NCBI RefSeq assembly: GCF_001742225.1
Contig: NZ_CP017075.1
Coordinates: 1,426,001-1,490,000 of the forward strand
Length of the DNA stretch: 64,000 nt
Direction of reading: 5' to 3'
Source of the DNA: Novosphingobium resinovorum
Lineage (GTDB): Bacteria > Pseudomonadota > Alphaproteobacteria > Sphingomonadales > Sphingomonadaceae
Positions 35,679 to 43,299 of this stretch are shown piece after piece (the stretch's first letter is position 1; each line of letters begins with the position of its first letter). Under the pieces are notes generated by a model that did no database searches, was not told the origin of the DNA, and saw only the letters and a program-made list of their open reading frames with translations. Made by a program: the position numbers and the translations under genes.

Positions 35679-38600
35679 TTAGAACTTGAACCGCGCGCCG
35701 ATCTTCATCTGCCAGACCGACTGCGTGTTGAAGCTGGTCGCCGCGCGGCCGACGAAGCTGTCGTACTGGTAGAAGTTGCCCTGCGTCGGGCAAGCCCCGG
35801 CGATCTGGCAATTGCGCGCCACCACGTTCGCCGAGACATAGGGCGACGGGATCTGCTGCAGCACGCCCCACTTGCGGTTGATGAGATTGCCCAGGTTCTC
35901 GACGTCGAGATAGATCTCCGCCTTCGCCCCGTCGGGGAAGAAGCCCGGAATCTCCTGGCTGATCCGCATGTCGATCGTCGTCAGCGCCGGCGCGGTGAAG
36001 GCGTTGCGCGGCGCGATCTTGCCCGCATACTTGAGCAGCCCGTTCTGCTTCAGGAAAGCATTGAACGCAGCGATGTCAAAGCCCGGCGCATACGTCACGA
36101 TCGCATCGCTGCCCGCCGTCACCTGCCCGCCGCTCGTCTGCGGCACATAGAGCAGCTGGCGGTTGCGCGTCGCCAGCGCGCCGTTCTCGCCCACCAGCAT
36201 GTCGGCCGCCATGTTGGCGTTGGCGCCCACATCGAAAGTATAGCTGAACACCTGCCCCGAGCGCCTCTGCCCGAACAGCGTCAGGCGCGTGCGGTTGTCG
36301 CCGAAGAAGGCATGCGAATAGCTGACCGACAGCTTCGACAGATGGCGGAACTCATAGTTCGAGGTCGCCAGCGCCGGATCGTTCGGGTCCGAAGTCGCCA
36401 CCCCGCTGTAGTTCGACGCAGCCACCGTGGTGATACCGGGATTGACGTCCTTCGAACGGATGTAGGTGTGCGAGAACATCGCCTCCAGCCCGTCCAGCGG
36501 CCCTTCACGCCAGGTCTTCGCCAGCGCCAGACCTAGCTGGTTGGCATAGCCCTGCTTGGTGTTGGTCACGAGAATATCGTTACGGTTCTCGCGCCCCGGC
36601 AGATACGTCGGTCGCCCGTCCGGCGCATCCGGCCCGCGATTGGCGCCTGCGTACAATTCGTACCACGCCACCGCGTTCTGCACTTCGGAGTGGATGAACT
36701 CACCCGCCACGCGCCAGCCGTTGCCGAACGCGCCCAGATCGAACTCCTTCTGCGCCCCGATCGACATCTTCCACGTCGACTGCGGCTTGAAGTTCTTGTC
36801 CAGCGCATTGATGAGCCCCTGCCCGCGCGCCGCGCTGGCGGTATTGGCCGCCTGCAGCGCCGGGTTGACGTTGAACCCGTCCACGTTGCTCAGCCCCGCA
36901 AGGCACGCCGCGCTCGCCGTGGCACTCCGGCTGCAGGTTACGTTGCCCAACATCTGCCCGGTGTTGTAGAAGGTGTTCGCCGTCCACACCGTGGGCGAGC
37001 CGCCGCCGAACAGGCCGACGCCGCCATAGACCGTCAGCGTCGGGTCGGGCTTCCAGTTGAACCCGAAACGCGGCTGCAGCAGGTGCTTGCCGTCGAGGTT
37101 CTCGGTATTGGAAATCCCGTAGCGCGCCATCACCACCGGGTTTTCGTCCGGCCGGTCGGACTGCTCGAAGAAGTCGTAACGCAGGCCCGCCTTGATCGTC
37201 AGTTCGGGCAGCACCGCCCATTCGTCCTGCAGGTAGAGCGTGTTGGTCGTGGTGTGCAGCGTGAAGCCCGCATCCGCCTTCTGGTTGCTGCCCGCATTGG
37301 CATAGCTGACCGAGGAGGCATTGCCCGCGCGCAGATCGTCCAGCGAGTTAAACACGTAGGAGCCGTTGGCGTTCTGCACGAACAGATCCCAGATCTTCAG
37401 CGCCTCGCGCTCGTACCCGGCGGTGATGCGGTGCGATCCGGCGGTATAGGTCGCCTTGGCGCGGTACTGCTGCAGATAGGTCGTCAGCTCATTCGCCTGA
37501 TACGAGGCATTGGTGCCCGCATAGACGCTCGGGCCGGTCGTCGTCCCGTTCAGGTATACGCGGAACTGCGCGAAATCGTTGCCCGCCAGCGGGAAGCCCG
37601 GGTTGTCCATCTTCTTGTAGGACGCGCTGATTTCGGTGCTGAAATTGTCGGTCCAGTCGGAGAACACCTGCGCCTTGTAGACGTCGAGGTTGTTCTGCCG
37701 CTCCACCCACTGCGACAGCAGCCCCAGCGACGTGCTCGACCCGGTCAGCGTGTTGCCGTTGGCCGAGATCGAGGAGCCGCGCGTGCGCTGGTACGAAACC
37801 GTGGCGCGGTGGCCCGGCGCGATGTTCCAGTCCAGCTTGCCGAAGAACTTCTCGTCGCGCGAAGGCAGCTTGGTCGCCTCGTAGCCGAGCGGGTCGTAGC
37901 CGTAGCGGTCCTTCAGGATCTGGCGCACTTCGTTGGCCTGTGCCACGCTGACGCCGGGCACCTGATTGGCGAAGTCCGAACCCGAAGGGCCGACCAGCGA
38001 CGGCTCCGAACGCTCGAACTTCTCGTAGTTCAGCGTGAAGAACAGCGTGTCCTTGATGATCGGGCCAGTCAGCGTCGCGCCGAAGGTCTTTTCGGAGAAC
38101 TTACCGGTCAGGCGGCGGTCCTGCTTCGATCCGTCCTGGAAATCGGTGTAGCCGAAGCGGCCGCCCTGCAGCGCATCGCCGGTATATTCGTAGAAGACCT
38201 GACCGTGGAAGCTGTTGCCGCCCGACTTGGTGGTGGCATTCAGGGTGCAACCGCCGAACGCGCCGTAGTTCACGTCATAAGGCGCCAGTTCCACGCCCAG
38301 CGTCTCGACCACGTCGATCGAGATCGGCGAGCGCTGCGTGGGATAGCCGTTGGCCTGCAACCCGAAATCGTCGTTCTGGCGCACCCCGTCGATGGTCAGC
38401 GAATTGGTGCGGTTGTTGGCGCCGCCGCAAACCAGCGCATCGCTGTTGCTGGGATCGACCGCCACGAAGGGGTTCATCCGCGCCAGATCCTTGAGATCGC
38501 GGCTGATCGACGGCGCGGCCTCGATCTTCTGCGCGGAGAAGTTGGAGCTGGGTCCGGTCTTCAGGTCCCCGCCCTCGAACGATTTGCCGCTGACGACGAT

Positions 38601-38969
38601 CTCGGTGACTTCGCCCAGCGCGAAGTTGAGCTGGAAGGCGTCGCCGGTGTTGATCGCGGGTACGTCCACCGACTTGGTGCCCAGCTCCGGCGACGTCGCG
38701 GTGACGTGGTACGGCCCGCCGGGGCGCAGGTTGCGCACGGCATAGACGCCGTCGGCGCTGGTGGTGGCGGTGGTCGTCGTGCCCGAGGGAACGTGGACCA
38801 CGGTGACCGGCACGCCGCCGACGGGATTGCCGTCGGGATCGGTCAGGCGGCCGTTGATCGCGCCTGTAATGATCTGCGCGTGGATCGCGGTCGGCACCGC
38901 AAGCGCGATCCCCATCGCACCCAGAGAAAGACCGAGAGAAAATCTGGCAGTCAGCTTCGCGTTACGCAT
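35679..38969 (-). CDS. Oar-like TonB-dependent receptor with carboxypeptidase-regulatory-like domain
   Basis: Encodes 1096 aa starting from the ATG at 38969 with GGGTGA upstream. ATGs at 38984 and beyond are less suitable. After a signal peptide ending IHAQ comes a carboxypeptidase D regulatory-like (Ig) domain with INGRLTDPDGNPVGGVPVTV and DGVYAVRNLRPGGPY. A plug with NRTNSLTIDGVRQNDDFG and a large barrel ending MKIGARFKF follow. Oar-type receptors import larger or unusual substrates. It precedes the amidohydrolase by 20 bp. Two perfect ATCGT-N2-ACGAT palindromes lie upstream, indicating control by the nearby GntR regulator. Confidence 0.92.
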   Translation of the reverse strand: MRNAKLTARFSLGLSLGAMGIALAVPTAIHAQIITGAINGRLTDPDGNPVGGVPVTVVHVPSGTTTTATTSADGVYAVRNLRPGGPYHVTATSPELGTKSVDVPAINTGDAFQLNFALGEVTEIVVSGKSFEGGDLKTGPSSNFSAQKIEAAPSISRDLKDLARMNPFVAVDPSNSDALVCGGANNRTNSLTIDGVRQNDDFGLQANGYPTQRSPISIDVVETLGVELAPYDVNYGAFGGCTLNATTKSGGNSFHGQVFYEYTGDALQGGRFGYTDFQDGSKQDRRLTGKFSEKTFGATLTGPIIKDTLFFTLNYEKFERSEPSLVGPSGSDFANQVPGVSVAQANEVRQILKDRYGYDPLGYEATKLPSRDEKFFGKLDWNIAPGHRATVSYQRTRGSSISANGNTLTGSSTSLGLLSQWVERQNNLDVYKAQVFSDWTDNFSTEISASYKKMDNPGFPLAGNDFAQFRVYLNGTTTGPSVYAGTNASYQANELTTYLQQYRAKATYTAGSHRITAGYEREALKIWDLFVQNANGSYVFNSLDDLRAGNASSVSYANAGSNQKADAGFTLHTTTNTLYLQDEWAVLPELTIKAGLRYDFFEQSDRPDENPVVMARYGISNTENLDGKHLLQPRFGFNWKPDPTLTVYGGVGLFGGGSPTVWTANTFYNTGQMLGNVTCSRSATASAACLAGLSNVDGFNVNPALQAANTASAARGQGLINALDKNFKPQSTWKMSIGAQKEFDLGAFGNGWRVAGEFIHSEVQNAVAWYELYAGANRGPDAPDGRPTYLPGRENRNDILVTNTKQGYANQLGLALAKTWREGPLDGLEAMFSHTYIRSKDVNPGITTVAASNYSGVATSDPNDPALATSNYEFRHLSKLSVSYSHAFFGDNRTRLTLFGQRRSGQVFSYTFDVGANANMAADMLVGENGALATRNRQLLYVPQTSGGQVTAGSDAIVTYAPGFDIAAFNAFLKQNGLLKYAGKIAPRNAFTAPALTTIDMRISQEIPGFFPDGAKAEIYLDVENLGNLINRKWGVLQQIPSPYVSANVVARNCQIAGACPTQGNFYQYDSFVGRAATSFNTQSVWQMKIGARFKF

Positions 38970-39107
38970 GATCGTCACCCCCATGGCTGTGTCGAGATCA
39001 CGACCGGAATGCGGTGCGGCGGGCTCTTGCCCTTGCCGCACCCGGCGACCCGATCGCTCGTTGCGACTCATGTCATAAGGCGATTTTCGTCGATGATCCA
39101 AGATTAA

Positions 39108-39119
39108 ATCGTCAACGAT
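39108..39119. promoter_or_regulatory. Palindromic operator ATCGT-CA-ACGAT
   Basis: Perfect 12-bp palindrome about 140 bp upstream of the Oar-like receptor. The same ATCGT-N2-ACGAT form occurs at 39231 and 41161. It is probably bound by the GntR protein encoded at 40210-41001. Confidence 0.65.
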
Positions 39120-39230
39120 CTAACAATTTTTCGCGAACGTTGATTTTCTGCGAGTTTCTGTTGCGATGCAGCAACGGCAAAGCCGCCGGTGCCGAAATCA
39201 CAAGGCGATTTTTGGGTTCCGTGGAATCGA

Positions 39231-39242
39231 ATCGTTCACGAT
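39231..39242. promoter_or_regulatory. Palindromic operator ATCGT-TC-ACGAT
   Basis: Second copy of the palindrome, about 260 bp upstream of the Oar-like receptor and downstream of the flavin reductase gene. Confidence 0.6.
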
Positions 39243-39324
39243 CAAGCGGCTGGCTTAGGGTCTATCTGCCACCATCAGGCCGCCCTTCCGGAGCGCGCTT
39301 GCGCACTTCCGGGTGCCGCCAGAA

Positions 39325-39356
39325 CCCCCGCTAGACCCCCGCTAGACCCCCGCTAG
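39325..39356. repeat. Three tandem 11-bp repeats
   Basis: CCCCCGCTAGA occurs three times with an exact 11-bp period (last copy ends in G). Flanking sequence contains several GTGCCGCC/GTGCC words, so this intergenic patch looks like a slippage-prone array. No function is apparent. Confidence 0.6.
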
Positions 39357-39420
39357 GTGCCATTGAGTGCCGCCTGGGTGCCGCTTGAGTGCCCATCGAG
39401 GCGCCGTGAAGAGAATGGTT

Positions 39421-39528
39421 CACGCAGAGGCGCAGAGGTGCCGATTGGCGCCGCAGGCTCTTTCCTCATTTCAGCGTCGAGGAAAACGCACCGTGAAATT
39501 GAAAGCGGGGCCTCCGCGTCTCTGCGTG
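39421..39528. repeat. Long-range inverted repeat (REP-like)
   Basis: CACGCAGAGGCGCAGAGG (39421-39438) faces CCTCCGCGTCTCTGCGTG (39511-39528), complementary except for two positions. The spacer is about 72 bp. It lies between the Oar-like receptor promoter and the 3' end of the flavin reductase gene and resembles extragenic palindromes common in sphingomonads. Confidence 0.6.
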
Positions 39529-39568
39529 CCCGATCTTCCTGTTTGCTTCGAACCGCCCGAACGCCCGA

Positions 39569-40213
39569 TCAGATCCGATCGATGGCGGTTTCCCGCGCCT
39601 CGCCCTGCAAGGCAAAGCGGTCCCGCGTGCGGGTGTAGAAGCTGGCGCCGAAGCGGCCGACCGGGAAATAGTCCTTCAGGTTCACCCGCCAGAGTTCGGT
39701 ATCGACCAGTCCCTCACGCGCATGCAGGTGCAGGATTTTCCCTAGGAAGATATACCGGCTCTCAGTCTCGATCGTCTCCCACAGCCGGCATTCGAAGGCG
39801 ATCGGCGCCTCGACGATACGCGGCGGCAGGACGCCGGTGGACGGCACCGAATGGAAGCCGACAAGGTCCAGCTCGCTCTGCTCGGGCGGCAGCGAAGTGC
39901 CGCAATCGTGCATCTGCGCGGCAATCTCCTCGTCCGCCATGTGGACGACGAATTCCTGCGATTCCAGAATGTTGGCAGCGGTATCCTTGAGCGCGCCGTC
40001 CTGCAGCCGGTTGATCGATATCATCACCAACGGCGGGTCTTCGCCCAGCATCGCGAACATGCTGAAGGGCGCGGCATTGACCACGCCGCCCGGATTGACG
40101 GTGGTGACCAGCGCGATCGGCCGCGGCACGATCAGGCTCGCCATCAGCTTGTAGCGCTGATAGGCGCCGATCGCATCGAAATCGACGTGCGTGGCGGGCG
40201 GGGGCGTACTCAT
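39569..40213 (-). CDS. Flavin reductase family protein (DIM6/NTAB)
   Basis: Encodes 214 aa. The split-barrel FMN-binding fold shows YKLMASLIVPRPIALVTTV, NAAPFSMFAMLGEDPPLVMIS and KDTAANILESQEFVVHM. It supplies reduced flavin to a monooxygenase or reduces an ester-type substrate. The luciferase-like monooxygenase at 24004 lacks a partner nearby, and a link is possible but they are 14 kb apart. The ATG at 40213 overlaps the GntR stop codon (ATGA), so the two are translated together. A long upstream open frame to 40504 is a shadow. Confidence 0.88.
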   Translation of the reverse strand: MSTPPPATHVDFDAIGAYQRYKLMASLIVPRPIALVTTVNPGGVVNAAPFSMFAMLGEDPPLVMISINRLQDGALKDTAANILESQEFVVHMADEEIAAQMHDCGTSLPPEQSELDLVGFHSVPSTGVLPPRIVEAPIAFECRLWETIETESRYIFLGKILHLHAREGLVDTELWRVNLKDYFPVGRFGASFYTRTRDRFALQGEARETAIDRI

Positions 40214-41001
40214 CCCAGGTTCAACATCTGGGCAAGGCTCTGCGTCGAAGACCCGCGATCGAGGCTGATATTGTCCTCCAGCGCGCGCAAATGGCGACCC
40301 ATCTCTGCCCGGGCCGAGGCGACGTCGCCCTTCTCCATGTAGTCGACGATGCGCCCATGCTCGGCGTGCTCGCAGGCGGCATTCCCGGTCGGCTGGTACA
40401 GCGCGACGATCAGCGAGCACCGCGTCATCAACTCGGTCAGGTAGGCGGTCAGGATCGGGTTCCCCGCCACCGCCGCGATGCGCAAGTGGAACTCGCGCGC
40501 ACACGCCGCCCAGGCGGGCTGATAGGGATTGTGCGTAACCTCGTGCTCATGCGCCAGCAGTTTGCGCAAGTCGGCAAGATCCTTCGCCGTATGCCGCCGC
40601 GCCGCGATCTCGACGATGGAGACTTCCAGTGCGCGCCGCGCTTCGAAGATCTGCCGCGTCTCCTCAGGTGTAGGCGCGGCGATGACGGCGCCCTTGTTGG
40701 GCCTTAGCTCAACGATACGCTCATGCTCAAGCCTTTGTAAAACCTTGCGAATAACCGCCCGCGAAACCCCGAACAACTCACAGAGCGCCGGCTCCGGCAG
40801 TTTGGTCCCGGGCGTCAGCCGCTGGTTGAGCACGCTGTCGAACACGGTCTGGTAGATATGCTGCTCCACATCCCCGCCATGGCTCACTGCCGGCGCGACC
40901 AGATCAGGCGCAGCCTCTGCCTTGCGCGCACGGCGGCCGGCTGCAGCCTTGGGAGAAACGGCACTGGCACCTTCGTCCGACATGTCGACACTCTGCTTCA
41001 T
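40210..41001 (-). CDS. GntR-family transcriptional regulator (FCD type)
   Basis: Encodes 263 aa starting from the ATG at 41001 (others at 40983 and a non-ATG start at 41037). A basic, disordered leader (about 1-40) precedes the winged helix with PALCELFGVSRAVIRKVLQRLEHER as helix-turn-helix and the wing VELRPNKGAVIA. The FCD ligand domain has ALEVSIVEIAARRHT and FHLRIAAVAGNP with a candidate metal-binding His. It is divergent from the ABC importer operon and upstream of the flavin reductase gene. Three perfect ATCGT-N2-ACGAT palindromes mark the probable regulon: the importer and the Oar-receptor/amidohydrolase operon. Confidence 0.9.
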   Translation of the reverse strand: MKQSVDMSDEGASAVSPKAAAGRRARKAEAAPDLVAPAVSHGGDVEQHIYQTVFDSVLNQRLTPGTKLPEPALCELFGVSRAVIRKVLQRLEHERIVELRPNKGAVIAAPTPEETRQIFEARRALEVSIVEIAARRHTAKDLADLRKLLAHEHEVTHNPYQPAWAACAREFHLRIAAVAGNPILTAYLTELMTRCSLIVALYQPTGNAACEHAEHGRIVDYMEKGDVASARAEMGRHLRALEDNISLDRGSSTQSLAQMLNLG

Positions 41002-41160
41002 GATCCAAAACCGCCTTTCACCACGCAGCCGCAACACCGCGACAACGCCCCACCCCTCACCGACACTCCACTCTCAAAACACACGATGGATGCGCCGGAT
41101 TCGCTTTGCACCAGAATCAACGATTATGGCAAGTACAATCATGGACGATTTGATATATAA

Positions 41161-41172
41161 ATCGTTGACGAT
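41161..41172. promoter_or_regulatory. Palindromic operator ATCGT-TG-ACGAT
   Basis: Perfect 12-bp palindrome in the divergent promoter between the GntR gene and the ABC substrate-binding protein gene. Additional ACGAT half-sites occur at about 41119 and 41145, and CGATTT/AAATCG forms a small overlapping inverted repeat. ATCGTTGACGATTT here is the exact reverse complement of the sequence at 39106-39119, which strengthens the operator reading. Confidence 0.65.
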
Positions 41173-41234
41173 TTTTGTGTTGAATTGTTGCGCAAGAATG
41201 ATAGCCAGATTGCGAACCTCAATGAAGGCGGACC

Positions 41235-42419
41235 ATGGCGATTCTCGTTCCCAGGCGTACCATCCTCGCCGGCATGATTGGCGGCGCGGCGACGGCTCTC
41301 TCCGGATGCGCGCGTAGCAGCGACCGGATCGGTGTCGGCCTGATCACCGCCCTCACCGCCCAGTCGGCCAAGTCCAGCGAAGCGATCTCGCGAGGGCTGA
41401 GCATTGCCATCGACGAGATCAATGCAGGCGGCGGCTTGCTTGGCCGCAAGCTCGAACTCATCCGCCGCGACGACGAGAGCAATCCCGGCAAGGGCGTGAT
41501 CGCCGCGCGCGAATTGCTGTACAAGGAAGGCGTGGCGGTTCTGTTCGGTGGGCTGGATACGCCAGTGGCCCGCGCGATCGTGCCGATCGCCACCGCCGCG
41601 CGCGTGCCCTTCGTAGTGCCTTGGGCGGCAGGAACGGTGATCACGCATAACGGCACCGATCCCAATTACGTGTTCCGCGTCTCGGCCGTGGACGAACTGG
41701 TCGACAAGGCGATGGTCGCTTTCGCACAGCGCAATTACGGCATGCGCAAGCCGGGCCTGATCCTGCTGAACAATCCATGGGGACAGTCCAACGAAAAAGG
41801 CTTGAAAGCCGCCCTCGCCGCCGCTGCGCTGCCTTTGGCGGGCTCGGAGAAGTTCGAGCACTCGGACGTCGATGTCACGCCGCAACTGGGCCGGTTGCGC
41901 GCTGCCGGAGCGGATTGCCTGCTGATGGTGGCGACGGTCGGTCCGTCGGCGCAGGTCGTGAAGTCGCTGGACCAGATGGGCTGGGACGTGCCGATCGTCT
42001 CTCACTGGGGACCTGCAGGGGGGCGCTTTTCCGAGCTGGCAGGCCCTCACGCGAACAGGGTGAAATTCGTGCAGACATACAGCTTTTTCGGCGCGGACAC
42101 CCCGGTGAAGACCCGCGTTCTTGCCGCGCTCGAGGCGAAGTACCCGGACATCAGGGGGCCGCAGGACGTGACCCCCGCCGTCGGTGTCGCCAATGCCTAT
42201 GATGCCATGCATCTGGCCGCTCTGGCCATCCGCACCGCAGGATCGCTGGACGGCGAAGCGGTGCGGCGCGGCTTCACCCGGATTGGGCGCTATGAGGGCT
42301 TGATCAAGACCTATGACGCACCGTTCGCACATGGTCAGGACGCCCTGGACGAGCGCGATTACGTCTGGGCCGAATTCGATCAGGGCCGCATCGTGCCGCT
42401 GCCGTCGAAGGCTGCCTGA
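41235..42419 (+). CDS. ABC transporter substrate-binding lipoprotein (branched-chain amino acid/amide type)
   Basis: Encodes 394 aa. ALSGC is a lipobox and an Arg pair precedes it (PRRTILAGMIGG), so it is an anchored and possibly Tat-exported receptor. The Peripla_BP_6 fold shows GVGLITALTAQSAKSSEA, GLSIAIDEINAGGGLLGRKLELI and LFGGLDTPVARAI. Members bind branched-chain amino acids, urea, amides or aromatic acids. The downstream permease gene starts 4 bp after its stop codon. In this cluster the ligand is probably the amidohydrolase product or substrate. Confidence 0.9.
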   Translation: MAILVPRRTILAGMIGGAATALSGCARSSDRIGVGLITALTAQSAKSSEAISRGLSIAIDEINAGGGLLGRKLELIRRDDESNPGKGVIAARELLYKEGVAVLFGGLDTPVARAIVPIATAARVPFVVPWAAGTVITHNGTDPNYVFRVSAVDELVDKAMVAFAQRNYGMRKPGLILLNNPWGQSNEKGLKAALAAAALPLAGSEKFEHSDVDVTPQLGRLRAAGADCLLMVATVGPSAQVVKSLDQMGWDVPIVSHWGPAGGRFSELAGPHANRVKFVQTYSFFGADTPVKTRVLAALEAKYPDIRGPQDVTPAVGVANAYDAMHLAALAIRTAGSLDGEAVRRGFTRIGRYEGLIKTYDAPFAHGQDALDERDYVWAEFDQGRIVPLPSKAA

Positions 42420-42423
42420 GGAC

Positions 42424-43299
42424 ATGGACATCCTGCCCGCCCTCCTCACCGGCCTTGCGCTCGGTTCGATCTACGGACTGATCGCCTTGGGCTTCCACAT
42501 CACCGCGTCGGTCTGCGGTGCCGTCAATTTCGCGCAAGGCTCCAGCGCGATGCTGGGCGCGGTGCTGCTCTGGATGATGACTGAGGCCGGATGGCCGGTG
42601 CCCATCGCGGTAGGCGTGACGATCCTTGCCTGCGGCATCTACGGCCTGGTCGTGGAGCGCGCGGCGATCCGTCCGTTCCTGGGCCGCAAGTCCGACGCCT
42701 GGTTGATGGCGACGGTGGCGCTCGGCCTCGTCTGCGACAACGGGATGATGCTGGTGTTCGGCGCGGAGCCGCGATCGCTCGTCTCGCCGCTGGCGCAGAC
42801 TTCGTTGCGGGTTGGCGGCATGGATCTCGGCATCTATCCGTTGCATCTGCTGATCCCGGTGGTGATGCTGGCGCTGGCGGCGGGCATAGACCTGTTCCGC
42901 CGCCGCACCCTGCACGGCACCGCCATGCTGGCCGTGGCCCAGAACCGCGATGCCGCCGCGATAATGGGCATTCCCGTAGGCCGGGTGATCGCCGCCGCCT
43001 TTGCGCTTTCCTCTGCCCTTGCGGGCATCGCCGGCATGCTGGTGGCGCCGCTCACCCATGTCGAAAGCGGCATGGGCGTGGTGCTGGGCCTCAAGGCTTT
43101 CGCCGTCGCCATTCTGGGCGGGCTCGGCAGCGCCTGGGGCATCGTTGCCGCCGCCCTGCTATTCGGGCTGGTGGAGGCGCTCGTCACGCTCGGGGTCGGC
43201 TCGGGCTATACCCAGATCGTGACCTTCATGCTGGTCATCATCGTCCTTGCCGTGCGCCCCGACGGGCTGCTTGGCCGAGCAAAGGTGCGCAAGGTATGA
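42424..43299 (+). CDS. livH: Branched-chain-type ABC transporter permease (LivH-like)
   Basis: Encodes 291 aa with about eight membrane helices. LTGLALGSIYGLIALGFHI at the start, GAVNFAQGSSAMLGA, and the EAA-like loop region LAVAQNRDAAAIMGIPVGRV followed by FALSSALAGIAGMLVAP are typical of LivH. It forms one half of the membrane channel, with the LivM part of the next protein as partner. The ATG at 42424 is 4 bp after the binding-protein stop codon, and the gene overlaps the fused LivMGF gene by 4 bp. Confidence 0.9.
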   Translation: MDILPALLTGLALGSIYGLIALGFHITASVCGAVNFAQGSSAMLGAVLLWMMTEAGWPVPIAVGVTILACGIYGLVVERAAIRPFLGRKSDAWLMATVALGLVCDNGMMLVFGAEPRSLVSPLAQTSLRVGGMDLGIYPLHLLIPVVMLALAAGIDLFRRRTLHGTAMLAVAQNRDAAAIMGIPVGRVIAAAFALSSALAGIAGMLVAPLTHVESGMGVVLGLKAFAVAILGGLGSAWGIVAAALLFGLVEALVTLGVGSGYTQIVTFMLVIIVLAVRPDGLLGRAKVRKV

